DNA of 31,816 nucleotides from UKL13-2 sp043756275 (GCA_043756275.1 JAYURJ010000195.1:1-31816), one strand, 5' to 3'. Positions 22,444 to 31,435 are shown, counted from the first letter of the stretch. Program-made: numbers and translations. The notes: generated by a model not told the origin, from the letters alone.

Positions 22444-23085
22444 ATGGCCAGCGCACGCCCTAAAAACAGTCGGGATTGGGTCCAACGACATCTGAGCGAT
22501 CCTTACGTGAAACGCGCGCAGGCTGAGGGCTTTCGTTCGCGCTCGGTCTATAAACTCACGGAAATTGACGCCAAGGAAAAATTGGTCAAGCCCGGCATGA
22601 CGGTAGTTGATCTGGGATCCGCACCGGGCGGCTGGTCGCAATGGGTGGTCAAACAGGTCGGCGCTAAAGGAAAATTGGTCGCGATTGACTTGCTCGACAT
22701 GGAGCCGATCACCGGCGTTCACTTTATCAAAGCCGATTTTTCCGATGCTGCCGGTCTGAATGCAGTCATTGCCGCGATTGGTGGCGAAGCATCAAAAGTA
22801 GACCTTGTGATTTCGGATATGTCACCCAATCTCACAGGAGTGGTGATTACGGATCAAGCCAGATTATTCGCGTTGGGTGAGATGGCAATGGAGTTTGCAG
22901 TCAAGTTCTTGAAACCAAATGGAGTTTTTCTGGTCAAGGTATTTCAGGGTGAAGGATTTGAGCCTTACGTCAAGACGCTGAGAGAGAATTTCAAAAGTGT
23001 GGCGGCAAAAAAACCTGATGCGTCCAGAGGCGAAAGCCGCGAAACATTCCTGATGGGCCGGGAACTGAAGCACGCCAAAGACTGA
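22444..23085 (+). CDS. rlmE: 23S rRNA 2'-O-methyltransferase RlmE (FtsJ/RrmJ)
   Basis: A 213-residue SAM-dependent enzyme that methylates U2552 of 23S rRNA during late 50S assembly. The SAM motif VVDLGSAPGGWSQ sits at residues 54-66. The catalytic tetrad K37, D125 (VISDMSPN), K165 (VFLVKVFQGEG) and E200 (SRGESRETF) is complete and close to the E. coli numbering. It lies upstream of ftsH, as in E. coli and most relatives, and shares an 18-bp divergent start region with yhbY, another 50S assembly factor. About 140 bp separate it from ftsH. Confidence 0.96.
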   Translation: MASARPKNSRDWVQRHLSDPYVKRAQAEGFRSRSVYKLTEIDAKEKLVKPGMTVVDLGSAPGGWSQWVVKQVGAKGKLVAIDLLDMEPITGVHFIKADFSDAAGLNAVIAAIGGEASKVDLVISDMSPNLTGVVITDQARLFALGEMAMEFAVKFLKPNGVFLVKVFQGEGFEPYVKTLRENFKSVAAKKPDASRGESRETFLMGRELKHAKD

Positions 23086-23162
23086 CGGTGGCAGACTTAT
23101 GTCACTGAATCCAAACGACAAGATAGGCCGTTTAGTGTAAAGTGGCCTTAGTGAATTTGAAT

Positions 23163-23192
23163 GGCATGTTGTGGCGTTATCCACGGCATGTT
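23163..23192 (+). promoter_or_regulatory. Direct repeat with internal hairpin upstream of ftsH
   Basis: GGCATGTT occurs at 23163-23170 and 23185-23192, 22 bp apart or about two helix turns. Between them lies GTGG-N6-CCAC. It sits 36 bp before the ftsH start codon and could be a regulator site; nothing further supports it. Confidence 0.3.
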
Positions 23193-23227
23193 TGAAGCGA
23201 CGATGAAGCGAATTTAAAGGAACACGC

Positions 23228-25144
23228 GTGAACAATTGGGTAAAGAATATTGGTGTCTGGCTCGTCATTGGCATTGTCTTGATGATGATTTTTATGCAAG
23301 TGTCCAACCGTGGCGGAAACCGGGTAGATCTCGATTATTCGACCATGATGGCCGAGGCCAAGGCGGGTAATGTCGAGCGCATCAAGCAGGATGGCACGCG
23401 TACCTTCCGCGTCACGCTGCGCGACGGTAAAACCTACACCACCTTTATTCCCGGTGGCGATGCATTCATGTGGGAAGACCTGCGCAAATCCGGCACTAAA
23501 ATTGAAGCCAAGCCAGAAGAGGAACAATCGCTCCTGATGAGCATTTTCATCTCGTGGTTCCCGATGTTGCTGTTGATTGGTGTGTGGCTGTATTTCATGC
23601 GCCAGATGCAAGGCGGCGGCAAGGGCGGCGCATTTTCATTCGGCAAGAGCCGCGCGAAGATGCTTGATGAAGGCAACAATCTCGTCACGTTTGCCGATGT
23701 GGCCGGCTGTGATGAGGCGAAAGAAGAAGTCGCCGAACTCGTCGAATTCCTGCGCGATCCTTCCAAATTTCAAAAGCTCGGTGGACGTATTCCGCGCGGC
23801 GTGTTGATGGTCGGTTCTCCGGGTACTGGTAAGACTCTGCTTGCGCGCGCCATTGCGGGCGAAGCGAAGGTGCCGTTCTTCTCAATCTCAGGTTCAGATT
23901 TCGTTGAAATGTTCGTCGGCGTTGGCGCAGCACGTGTGCGCGATATGTTTGAGCAGGCCAAGAAAAATGCGCCCTGCATTATCTTTATCGATGAAATCGA
24001 CGCGGTCGGTCGTCAACGTGGTGCCGGTCTCGGTGGTGGTAACGATGAGCGTGAACAAACGTTGAATCAGATGCTGGTTGAAATGGACGGCTTTGAGGCT
24101 ACCGCTGGCGTGATTGTCATCGCCGCAACCAACCGCCCCGACGTGCTCGATCCCGCGCTGTTGCGTCCGGGCCGTTTTGATCGTCAAGTGGTGGTCTCGC
24201 TGCCGGACATCCGGGGTCGCGAACAAATTCTCAATGTGCATATGCGCAAAGTGCCGATTGCACCTGATGTTGTGGCCGAAACAATTGCGCGTGGTACTCC
24301 TGGATTCTCCGGTGCTGACTTGGCTAACCTTGTGAACGAAGCGGCATTGTTTGCCGCGCGTGGCAACAAGCGTCTGGTTGAAATGGAAGATTTCGAACGC
24401 GCCAAAGACAAGATCATGATGGGCACTGAACGCCGCTCGATGGTCATGGACGAAGAGGAAAAGAAAAACACCGCCTACCATGAGTCCGGTCACGCATTAC
24501 TGGGCTACATCCTGCCCAAGAGTGATCCGGTGCATAAGGTAACGATCATTCCACGCGGTCGTGCACTCGGGGTGACGATCCAGTTGCCTGAGCAGGATCG
24601 TTACGCATATGACCGCCAGTATTTGTTGTCGCGCATTGCAGTGTTGTTCGGTGGACGTATTGCCGAAGAAGTGTTCATGAACCAGATGACCACCGGTGCC
24701 TCGAACGACTTTGAACGCGCCACTCAATTGGCCCGCGATATGGTGACGCGTTACGGTATGTCGGATGCACTGGGCACGATGGTGTACGCGGACAACGAGG
24801 GCGAGGTTTTTCTGGGCCGCTCAGTGACGCGCCAGACCAATATGTCGGAAGAAACGATGCGCAAGGTCGATGCCGAAATCCGCAAAATCATTGATATGCA
24901 GTACGCCCTTGCGAGGAAACTCATCGAAGAAAACCGCGACAAGATCGAAGCGATGACCAAAGCATTGCTTGAGTTTGAAACTATTGATGCCGACCAGATC
25001 AAGGACATCATGGAAGGCCGTGCGCCACGCGCGCCAAAATTAAGCAGCAAGCCGATGCCAAAACCAAGCAGTGGCGGCGATAGTGGTGCGGCACCGGAGC
25101 CACCCAAAGTGGAGCCTGCTACCGCAACCGAAGGTACCAGCTAG
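23228..25144 (+). CDS. ftsH: ATP-dependent zinc metalloprotease FtsH
   Basis: A 638-residue membrane AAA+ protease that degrades misfolded membrane proteins and regulators such as sigma-32 and LpxC. Membrane segments lie at about residues 5-25 and 98-119, enclosing a periplasmic domain. Walker A GSPGTGKT begins at residue 196, then Walker B CIIFIDEIDAVG and the second region of homology ATNRPDVLDPALLRPGRFD. The zinc site is HESGH (H418, E419, H422). The C-terminus is Pro/Ser-rich. The start is GTG with AAAGGA upstream. A strong terminator follows, separating it from folP, with which it is often co-transcribed in relatives. Confidence 0.98.
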   Translation: MNNWVKNIGVWLVIGIVLMMIFMQVSNRGGNRVDLDYSTMMAEAKAGNVERIKQDGTRTFRVTLRDGKTYTTFIPGGDAFMWEDLRKSGTKIEAKPEEEQSLLMSIFISWFPMLLLIGVWLYFMRQMQGGGKGGAFSFGKSRAKMLDEGNNLVTFADVAGCDEAKEEVAELVEFLRDPSKFQKLGGRIPRGVLMVGSPGTGKTLLARAIAGEAKVPFFSISGSDFVEMFVGVGAARVRDMFEQAKKNAPCIIFIDEIDAVGRQRGAGLGGGNDEREQTLNQMLVEMDGFEATAGVIVIAATNRPDVLDPALLRPGRFDRQVVVSLPDIRGREQILNVHMRKVPIAPDVVAETIARGTPGFSGADLANLVNEAALFAARGNKRLVEMEDFERAKDKIMMGTERRSMVMDEEEKKNTAYHESGHALLGYILPKSDPVHKVTIIPRGRALGVTIQLPEQDRYAYDRQYLLSRIAVLFGGRIAEEVFMNQMTTGASNDFERATQLARDMVTRYGMSDALGTMVYADNEGEVFLGRSVTRQTNMSEETMRKVDAEIRKIIDMQYALARKLIEENRDKIEAMTKALLEFETIDADQIKDIMEGRAPRAPKLSSKPMPKPSSGGDSGAAPEPPKVEPATATEGTS

Positions 25145-25173
25145 CACATTGAGAGCGGAAACATTTTCCGACG

Positions 25174-25206
25174 AGGCCAGGGATAGACCCCTGGCCTTTG
25201 TTTTTG
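25174..25206 (+). terminator. Rho-independent terminator of ftsH
   Basis: A 9-bp stem (AGGCCAGGG at 25174-25182 with CCCTGGCCT at 25189-25197, loop of 6) is followed by TTGTTTTTG. It lies 29 bp after the ftsH stop codon. Confidence 0.85.
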
Positions 25207-25217
25207 TTGCGTCAGAC

Positions 25218-25332
25218 CCAATGCTGTTCACTTTATTCCCGTTCGCCCTGAGGTATCGAAGGGCCTTGGTGCATGAAGCCCTTCGATACCTCAGGGCGAA
25301 CGGTGAAAATTTGACAAAGAGAACAGTATTGG
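25218..25332. repeat. 115-bp MITE/REP-like palindromic element
   Basis: The core is a perfect 26-bp inverted repeat (25239-25264 with 25278-25303) around a 13-nt loop. The outer ends form a second, imperfect inverted repeat, 25218-25234 with 25316-25332, agreeing at 15 of 17 positions and beginning CCAAT. The right part occurs again at 9591-9672. It has no coding capacity. The arrangement is that of a small non-autonomous element or paired REP sequence. It lies between the ftsH terminator and folP, ending 28 bp before the folP start codon. Confidence 0.8.
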
Positions 25333-25360
25333 CCTCAGATCGACCTATCCATACTCCCCC

Positions 25361-26188
25361 ATGAATCTTCGCGCTGGAAAATTTTTGATCGCGCTGGACC
25401 GCCCCCGGGTGATGGGCATCGTCAATGTCACGCCCGATTCGTTTTCTGACGGCGGGAAATTTTTGTCGCGCGATGTTGCGATTGCGCATGCGCGTCGCTT
25501 GGTCGAGGACGGTGCTGATATTGTCGATATCGGCGGTGAATCCACACGTCCCGGTGCTCTGCCTGCATCGCTACAGGAGGAGTTGGACCGCGTGATACCG
25601 GTGCTGGAAGCGCTGGTCAATGACGGCGTGCCAGTATCGGTCGATACGCAAAAGACCGAGGTGATAGCCGCGGCGATCAAGGCCGGTGCGGCGATGATCA
25701 ATGACGTCAATGCGCTGCTTGCTCCCGGCGCATTGGATGCATGTGCGGCGTCGGATGTGGCGGTGTGCCTGATGCATAAGCAAGGGACGCCCGCCACCAT
25801 GCAGCAGGCCCCCAAATACGCGGACGTGGTTGCAGAGGTGGCTGCGTTTCTTGCCGCGCGGAGCGGCGCGTGTCTGGAGGCGGGTATCGCAAGAGAACGC
25901 GTTGTGATCGACCCTGGATTTGGTTTTGGCAAGACGGTGGAACATAATTTCAGGTTGCTACGTGAATTGCATACGCTCGTGGCGCTGGGTTATCCAGTAC
26001 TCGCCGGTTTTTCGCGCAAGGCATCGTTGGGCATTGTGACCGGCAGACCCGCTGATGAACGGCTTGCTGCGAGTATTGCTGTCGCGATGCTGTGTGCGCA
26101 AAACGGTGCGACAATTCTGCGTGTGCACGACGTGCGTGAAACAGTTGATGCCATCAAGGTGTTGATGGCTGCGCGGAACTTGACCTGA
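25361..26188 (+). CDS. folP: Dihydropteroate synthase
   Basis: A 275-residue TIM-barrel enzyme that joins p-aminobenzoate to the pterin pyrophosphate in folate synthesis; it is the sulfonamide target. Conserved parts are MGIVNVTPDSFSDGG (residues 18-32), DIVDIGGESTRPGA, VSVDTQKTEV, MINDVNAL, VIDPGFGFGKTVEHN and LAGFSRKASLG. No good ribosome binding site precedes the ATG at 25361, where the upstream sequence is CTATCCATACTCCCCC. It usually follows ftsH directly, but here a terminator and the palindromic element lie between them, so it probably needs its own promoter. glmM follows 46 bp later. Confidence 0.96.
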   Translation: MNLRAGKFLIALDRPRVMGIVNVTPDSFSDGGKFLSRDVAIAHARRLVEDGADIVDIGGESTRPGALPASLQEELDRVIPVLEALVNDGVPVSVDTQKTEVIAAAIKAGAAMINDVNALLAPGALDACAASDVAVCLMHKQGTPATMQQAPKYADVVAEVAAFLAARSGACLEAGIARERVVIDPGFGFGKTVEHNFRLLRELHTLVALGYPVLAGFSRKASLGIVTGRPADERLAASIAVAMLCAQNGATILRVHDVRETVDAIKVLMAARNLT

Positions 26189-26234
26189 TAAACATATCGA
26201 TTGCGAAGTATTCTATTTTAAAAATGAAAATAAA

Positions 26235-27599
26235 ATGACACGTAAATATTTTGGTACAGACGGCATTCGCGGACGCGTTGGTGATTCACCCATCACGCCT
26301 GATTTCGCATTGCGGCTGGGTTTCGCTGCCGGTCGTGCACTCGGGCATGCGCATGCCGAGGCTAACGGTGACGTTCGACCGGCCGTATTGATCGGCAAGG
26401 ACACCCGCATCTCGGGTTATATGCTCGAAAGTGCGCTTGAAGCCGGTCTCGCTGCATCTGGATGCGATGTTTTTCTGATCGGCCCGATGCCGACGCCGGG
26501 CGTGGCATACCTCACGCGCGGCCTGCGGCTGTCGGCGGGCATCATGATTTCGGCGTCGCACAATCCGTTCGATGACAACGGTATTAAATTTTTCTCCGGT
26601 GACGGCTCGAAACTCGACGACGCGGTGGAATTGTTGATTGAAGCGGAACTTGAAAAACCGCTACAGTCACTGCGATCAATTTCGCTCGGCAGGGTAAGAC
26701 GACTGGAAGATGCGGCTGGTCGCTATATCGAGTTCTGTAAAAGTACCTTCCCGACCAAATTAACCCTGCGCGGCATGAGGATCGTGCTCGATTGTGCGCA
26801 CGGTGCAGCCTATAGCATTGGCCCCAACGTGTTCCGTGAGCTTGGTGCTGAAGTGATTGCCATTGGAAACCAGCCAAACGGCCTCAACATCAACGACAAA
26901 TGCGGTGCCACGCATCCCGCAACCATGCGTGCGGCCGTGCTTGAACACCGCGCAGACATGGGGCTGGCTCTAGATGGAGATGCAGATCGCCTCATCATGT
27001 GCGATGCCGATGGCACGCTGTTCGATGGAGACCAGCTGCTTTACGCGATGGTCAAAGATCGGCATGACAAGGGCTGGCTGCGTGGCGGTGTGGTAGGCAC
27101 GCTGATGACAAATTTTGCGCTGGAGAAACGATTTGCCGACATGAAAGTGCCGTTTGAGCGCGCCAAGGTTGGCGACCGCTATGTACTGGAAATGCTGCGT
27201 GAAAAAAATTGGGAATGTGGCGGCGAAAATTCAGGACACTTGCTGTGTCTGGACAAACACAGCACTGGCGATGGCATTATTTCAGCATTGCAGGTATTGG
27301 CGGGGTTACGGCGTACTGGCATCAAACGCCTTGGCGAATTTACATCTGAACTTACGTTATTCCCGCAAGTACTCGTCAACGTTCGGCTCGACAAGAAGTT
27401 TGATTTTGCAGCCAACGCCGATATCGCCTCGGCCGTTACGGCGGCTGAGAAAGAACTGGCTGGGGAGGGCCGCGTACTGTTGCGCGCCTCTGGCACCGAG
27501 CCGCTGATTCGGGTGATGGTGGAGGGGCGCGATGGTGAACTTGTGAAAATGCTGGCGCAAAAGATTGCATCAGCAGTGAAGCAAGCCGCCGGTAACTAA
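26235..27599 (+). CDS. glmM: Phosphoglucosamine mutase
   Basis: A 454-residue enzyme (E. coli 445) that converts glucosamine-6-phosphate to glucosamine-1-phosphate for peptidoglycan and lipid A precursors. It begins RKYFGTDGIRGRVG. The phosphorylated serine is S108 in MISASHNPFDDNGIKFF, the metal loop is LDGDADRLIM, the sugar-binding loop GGENSGHLL follows, and the phosphate loop LRASGTEPLIRVM lies near the C-terminus. Its upstream region is AT-rich with no clear Shine-Dalgarno sequence. It converges on pstB with only 10 bp between the stop codons and no terminator hairpin there. Confidence 0.97.
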   Translation: MTRKYFGTDGIRGRVGDSPITPDFALRLGFAAGRALGHAHAEANGDVRPAVLIGKDTRISGYMLESALEAGLAASGCDVFLIGPMPTPGVAYLTRGLRLSAGIMISASHNPFDDNGIKFFSGDGSKLDDAVELLIEAELEKPLQSLRSISLGRVRRLEDAAGRYIEFCKSTFPTKLTLRGMRIVLDCAHGAAYSIGPNVFRELGAEVIAIGNQPNGLNINDKCGATHPATMRAAVLEHRADMGLALDGDADRLIMCDADGTLFDGDQLLYAMVKDRHDKGWLRGGVVGTLMTNFALEKRFADMKVPFERAKVGDRYVLEMLREKNWECGGENSGHLLCLDKHSTGDGIISALQVLAGLRRTGIKRLGEFTSELTLFPQVLVNVRLDKKFDFAANADIASAVTAAEKELAGEGRVLLRASGTEPLIRVMVEGRDGELVKMLAQKIASAVKQAAGN

Positions 27600-27609
27600 C
27601 TTCTTTCGC

Positions 27610-28404
27610 TCAGCCAAATCGCCCGGTGATGTAGTCCTCGGTTTCTTTCTTCTTGGGCTTGATGAACAGCTCATCAGTTACACCGTATTCAACGAGTTCG
27701 CCGATATACATGTACGCCGTGAAGTCCGACACGCGCGCCGCCTGCTGCATGTTGTGCGTGACGATCGCGATGGTGTAATCCTCCTTCAACTCGTGCAGCA
27801 ATTCTTCGATTTTCGCGGTGGAAATTGGATCGAGTGCGGAAGTCGGCTCATCTAGCAATACCACTTCGGGTCGCACCGCGACCGCGCGTGCGATACACAA
27901 GCGTTGTTGTTGACCACCAGATAGTGACAAACCGCTTTGCTTTAACTTGTCCTTGGCCTCACCCCAGATCGCCGCTTTCTTGAGCGCCCATTCGACACGC
28001 TCGTCCATTTCAGCCTTGGTGAGCGTTTCGTATAGTTTCACGCCAAAGGCGATGTTGTCGTATATCGACATGGGAAACGGCGTGGGTTTCTGGAACACCA
28101 TACCGACTTTGGCGCGCAGCAAATTCAGGTCCTGATCTTTATCCAACACATTCTTTCCATTCATCATAATCTGGCCTTCGGCGCGCTGTCCGGGATAAAG
28201 GTCGTACATACGATTGAGTGTACGCAGCAAAGTTGATTTGCCGCAGCCGGAAGGGCCGATGAAAGCGGTGATGCGACGCTCAAGAATATCCAGGTTTATA
28301 TTTTTCAGGCCCTGAAATCCGCCATAAAAAAACTGCAAATTCTTGACGGCAATTTTTACGTTGGGCGTTGCTACTTCGACGGCTGGTTGAAGGACGGCGT
28401 TCAT
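27610..28404 (-). CDS. pstB: Phosphate ABC transporter ATP-binding protein
   Basis: A 264-residue ABC ATPase that powers high-affinity phosphate import. Walker A GPSGCGKST, the Q-loop in VGMVFQKPTPFPMS, signature LSGGQQQRLCIARA, Walker B VVLLDEPTSALDP and the H-loop IVTHNMQQA are all intact. KPTPFPMSIYDNI is typical of PstB. It is the last gene of the pst operon here, 31 bp after pstA. In many relatives phoU follows, but here the convergent glmM follows instead. Confidence 0.98.
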   Translation of the reverse strand: MNAVLQPAVEVATPNVKIAVKNLQFFYGGFQGLKNINLDILERRITAFIGPSGCGKSTLLRTLNRMYDLYPGQRAEGQIMMNGKNVLDKDQDLNLLRAKVGMVFQKPTPFPMSIYDNIAFGVKLYETLTKAEMDERVEWALKKAAIWGEAKDKLKQSGLSLSGGQQQRLCIARAVAVRPEVVLLDEPTSALDPISTAKIEELLHELKEDYTIAIVTHNMQQAARVSDFTAYMYIGELVEYGVTDELFIKPKKKETEDYITGRFG

Positions 28405-28435
28405 ATCTTTCTCGTTGTTTTCTCTGAAGGGTGCG

Positions 28436-29275
28436 TCAGTGGGTACGTTGTCTGAAGACAGTTCGGGCGAGGATATTCAGGGTCAGCACAAAAACGGTGA
28501 TGAGCAGCGCCCCCGCCCAGGCCAATGACTGCCAGTTTTCAAACGGACTCATGGCGAACTGGAAAATGACGACCGGCAGGTTTGCCATTGGCGCATTCAT
28601 GTCGGCAGACCAAAACTGATTGTTAAGTGCCGTAAACAATAACGGTGCTGTTTCGCCGCTGATCCTCGCAACTGCGAGCAATATCCCTGTGAGAACACCA
28701 CCGCTAACCGCGCGCAACGCCACCGACATAATGACTTTCCACTGCGGCGCGCCAAGCGCTGTGGCGGCTTCGCGCAAGCTGGCCGGTACCAAGCGCAACA
28801 TGTTCTCGGTCGTTCGTACAACGACCGGGATCGCGAGTAGCGAGAGTGCCAGCGTGCCAGCCCACGCGGAGAAATGCTTCACTTGCGCCACGTATATGGT
28901 GTAAATGAACAGACCGATGATGATCGATGGCGCAGAAAGCAGAATATCGTTGATGAATCGTGTGGTCGGGCCAACCCAGCCGCGATTGCCGAATTCGGCC
29001 AGATACACCCCCGCGAGGATGCCGATTGGCGTGGCGATGAAGGTCGCAAAACCGACCATCATCAAACTACCGAAGATGGCGTTGGCAAGTCCGCCCGTGC
29101 CAGATGGTGAAGGCGTCATTTCTGTAAAAACGGCAAAATTAATGCCGCCAATACCCCTTACGACGAGTACCGACAGAATCCAGGCGAGAAATGCCATTCC
29201 AATCGCCATCGCGCACAGCGCAAGTGCCAGCGAAATACGATTGGCCCATACCCGCTTTTTATAGAGTGGGTTCAT
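28436..29275 (-). CDS. pstA: Phosphate ABC transporter permease PstA
   Basis: A 279-residue inner-membrane permease with about six membrane helices. It shows the family sequence GTGGLANAIFGSLMMVGFAT, then GILAGVYLAEFG and the cytoplasmic coupling loop LREAATALGAPQWKVIMSVAL that contacts PstB. The start overlaps the pstC stop codon (ATGA), so the two permease subunits are translated together. Confidence 0.97.
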   Translation of the reverse strand: MNPLYKKRVWANRISLALALCAMAIGMAFLAWILSVLVVRGIGGINFAVFTEMTPSPSGTGGLANAIFGSLMMVGFATFIATPIGILAGVYLAEFGNRGWVGPTTRFINDILLSAPSIIIGLFIYTIYVAQVKHFSAWAGTLALSLLAIPVVVRTTENMLRLVPASLREAATALGAPQWKVIMSVALRAVSGGVLTGILLAVARISGETAPLLFTALNNQFWSADMNAPMANLPVVIFQFAMSPFENWQSLAWAGALLITVFVLTLNILARTVFRQRTH

Positions 29276-30300
29276 GTGCGAGCGCCTTCCTGCTTGGCCA
29301 ACTGCGCCAACATCAATTTGGCCAGCGTCAACACGATGAGTGTGATCAAAAACAAGACCAGACCGAGCGAGATGAGTGAGGACACATGTAAAACATCACT
29401 GGCCTCGGCAAATTCATTGGCCAGCGTGGAAGCAATCGAGTTACCGGGTTCGTATAGTGAGGCTGCGATCTTTGGGGCATTGCCGATGACAAAAGTGACG
29501 GCCATCGTCTCACCGAGTGCACGTCCCAAGCCCAGCATGATGCCGCCGACAACACCTGCCTTGGTGTAAGGCAATACGATATTGCGTACGACCTCCCACG
29601 TTGTCGCGCCAAGACCGTAAGCAGATTCTTTCAACACGGCAGGCACTACTTCAAATACGTCGCGCATCACGGATGCGATAAAAGGTATCACCATGACTGC
29701 CAGAATAATGCCGGCCGTGAGGACGCCGATACCAGTGGGTGCGCCCTGAAAAAGCGCGCCGATGACGGGTACGGTACCGATGGTTTTGGTCAGGAATGGC
29801 TGAATGTGGTCGGCAAAAATTGGCGCGAAGACAAACAAGCCCCATATGCCGTAAATGATGGAAGGAATGCCTGCCAGCAATTCAACGGCGGTGCCAAGCG
29901 GCTGCTTTAGCCATACGGGGCAGAGTTCGGTAAGAAACACGGCGATGCCGAAACTCAGCGGCACGCCGATGAGCAGCGCAATGAATGAAGTAACGACGGT
30001 GCCATAGATCGCGTTGAGTGCGCCGTACTCGTGCGTAACCGGATTCCATGCGCGGCTGGTCAGGAAACCAAATCCGAATTTCTCCATGGCCGGGTAGCCA
30101 CCATAAATCAGGGATCCGATGATGGCGGCGAGCATGGCAAGCACGAACAATGCAAAAAACAGCGTCGCCTTGCGAAACACGGCATCAAGCGTGCGCTGGA
30201 GCGCCAGACGTTGTGTGAGAGTTGCAAGTTCTTGTTCTCTTGACACGTAACTGGCCTTTGCAGTCGATTGGGATGATGCGTCGGCTTCGGTAAGACTCAT
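29272..30300 (-). CDS. pstC: Phosphate ABC transporter permease PstC
   Basis: A 342-residue inner-membrane permease with about six helices after a cytoplasmic N-terminal segment of roughly 45 residues, longer than in some relatives. Recognisable parts are MEKFGFGFLTSRAWNPV, YGALNAIYGTVVTSFIALLI, ELLAGIPSIIYGIWGLFVFA and the coupling loop LKESAYGLGATTWEVVRNIV. Two start codons compete, 30315 and 30300; neither has a strong ribosome binding site. I chose the inner one because GAG lies 6 nt before it. It pairs with PstA and follows pstS after a hairpin. Confidence 0.95.
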   Translation of the reverse strand: MSLTEADASSQSTAKASYVSREQELATLTQRLALQRTLDAVFRKATLFFALFVLAMLAAIIGSLIYGGYPAMEKFGFGFLTSRAWNPVTHEYGALNAIYGTVVTSFIALLIGVPLSFGIAVFLTELCPVWLKQPLGTAVELLAGIPSIIYGIWGLFVFAPIFADHIQPFLTKTIGTVPVIGALFQGAPTGIGVLTAGIILAVMVIPFIASVMRDVFEVVPAVLKESAYGLGATTWEVVRNIVLPYTKAGVVGGIMLGLGRALGETMAVTFVIGNAPKIAASLYEPGNSIASTLANEFAEASDVLHVSSLISLGLVLFLITLIVLTLAKLMLAQLAKQEGART

Positions 30301-30346
30301 GGGCAACTCACGCATTCTACGATAAGTGTTTTAGAACTTGAAAACA

Positions 30347-30370
30347 GGCCGCACGCAGATGCGTGCGGCC
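30347..30370 (-). terminator. Intra-operon hairpin between pstS and pstC
   Basis: A perfect 10-bp stem, GGCCGCACGC with its complement and a 4-nt loop, lies 24 bp after the pstS stop codon. On the minus strand TGTTTTC follows. It would partly stop transcription or protect the pstS message end, giving more binding protein than permease, as is usual in transporter operons. Confidence 0.65.
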
Positions 30371-30394
30371 ATGCGAAAAAATTCCTGCTTAACC

Positions 30395-31435
30395 TTACCG
30401 ATAAATTGCTGCGCCACCCGATGAGGCCTTGATGTCGCGCTTCCACAAATCGCGGATCAGCGCGACAGTCTTATCTGGCATCGGCACATAATCCATTTCC
30501 GAAGCTGATTTAGCGCCGTTTTTGAAGGCCCAGTCGAAAAACTTCAGCGTGGCAGCGGACTTGTCCGGCTTGTCGGCACTTTTGTGCATCAGAATGAACG
30601 ACGCACCGCTAATCGGGTAGCTGTCTTTGCCCGGCTGATCTGTCAGCACCAGAAACATGCCTGGCGCATTCGCCCAATCGGCGCTTGCGGTGGCTGCCTG
30701 AAAAGTGGAGTCATCAGGCTGGATGTAGTTGCCATCCTTGTTCTTCATTGCCGTATGGGACATTTTGTTTTTCTTGGCGTAGGCATATTCAACGTAACCA
30801 ATCGAACCCTTGATGCGCTGAACGTAAGCGGAAACGCCTTCATTGCCTTTTCCGCCGACACCCTCAGGCCAGGAGACTGCCGAGCCCGCGCCAACTTTGG
30901 TCTTCCATTCCGGGCTGGTCTTGCTCAGATAGTCGGTGAACAGGAAAGTCGTGCCCGAGCCATCAGAGCGGCGCACCACTGTGATCGGGTCCGCTGGCAA
31001 TTTAAGGCCGGTGTTGAGGGCAACGATTGCCGGATCATTCCAGGTCTTGATTTTGCCGAGGAAAATATCGGCAGTCACCGGCCCGGTCAGTTTCATTTCG
31101 CCCGGCTTGATGCCTTCAATGTTGACGACCATGACGACACCACCAACGATAGCTGGAAACTGTACCAGACCGTCTTTATCGAGCTGCTCTTTTGTGAGCG
31201 GCATATCGGATGCGCCAAAGTCGACGGTCTTGGCCTGAATCTGCTTGATGCCGCCGCCGGATCCGATGGACTGATAATTCATGCTCGCACCAGAGACCTT
31301 TTTATAGTCCTCCGCCCATTTCGAGTAGATCGGATAGGGGAATGTCGCGCCTGCGCCGGTAATATCCTGCGCAATCGCGGTTGAGGCCAGCGCACCAAAC
31401 AGCAGGGCACCGGTAACGAGTTTTTTCAGCAACAT
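30395..31435 (-). CDS. pstS: Phosphate-binding periplasmic protein PstS
   Basis: A 346-residue precursor. The signal peptide is MLLKKLVTGALLFGALASTA followed by a cleavage site after IA in TAIAQD. The mature protein begins with ITGAGATFPYPIYSKWAEDY; phosphate-contact segments include QSIGSGGGIKQI, DFGASDMPL and VVRRSDGSGTTFLFTDYL. It binds phosphate in the periplasm and delivers it to PstCA. GGAG precedes the ATG. A Pho box promoter lies upstream and a hairpin downstream. Confidence 0.98.
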   Translation of the reverse strand: MLLKKLVTGALLFGALASTAIAQDITGAGATFPYPIYSKWAEDYKKVSGASMNYQSIGSGGGIKQIQAKTVDFGASDMPLTKEQLDKDGLVQFPAIVGGVVMVVNIEGIKPGEMKLTGPVTADIFLGKIKTWNDPAIVALNTGLKLPADPITVVRRSDGSGTTFLFTDYLSKTSPEWKTKVGAGSAVSWPEGVGGKGNEGVSAYVQRIKGSIGYVEYAYAKKNKMSHTAMKNKDGNYIQPDDSTFQAATASADWANAPGMFLVLTDQPGKDSYPISGASFILMHKSADKPDKSAATLKFFDWAFKNGAKSASEMDYVPMPDKTVALIRDLWKRDIKASSGGAAIYR

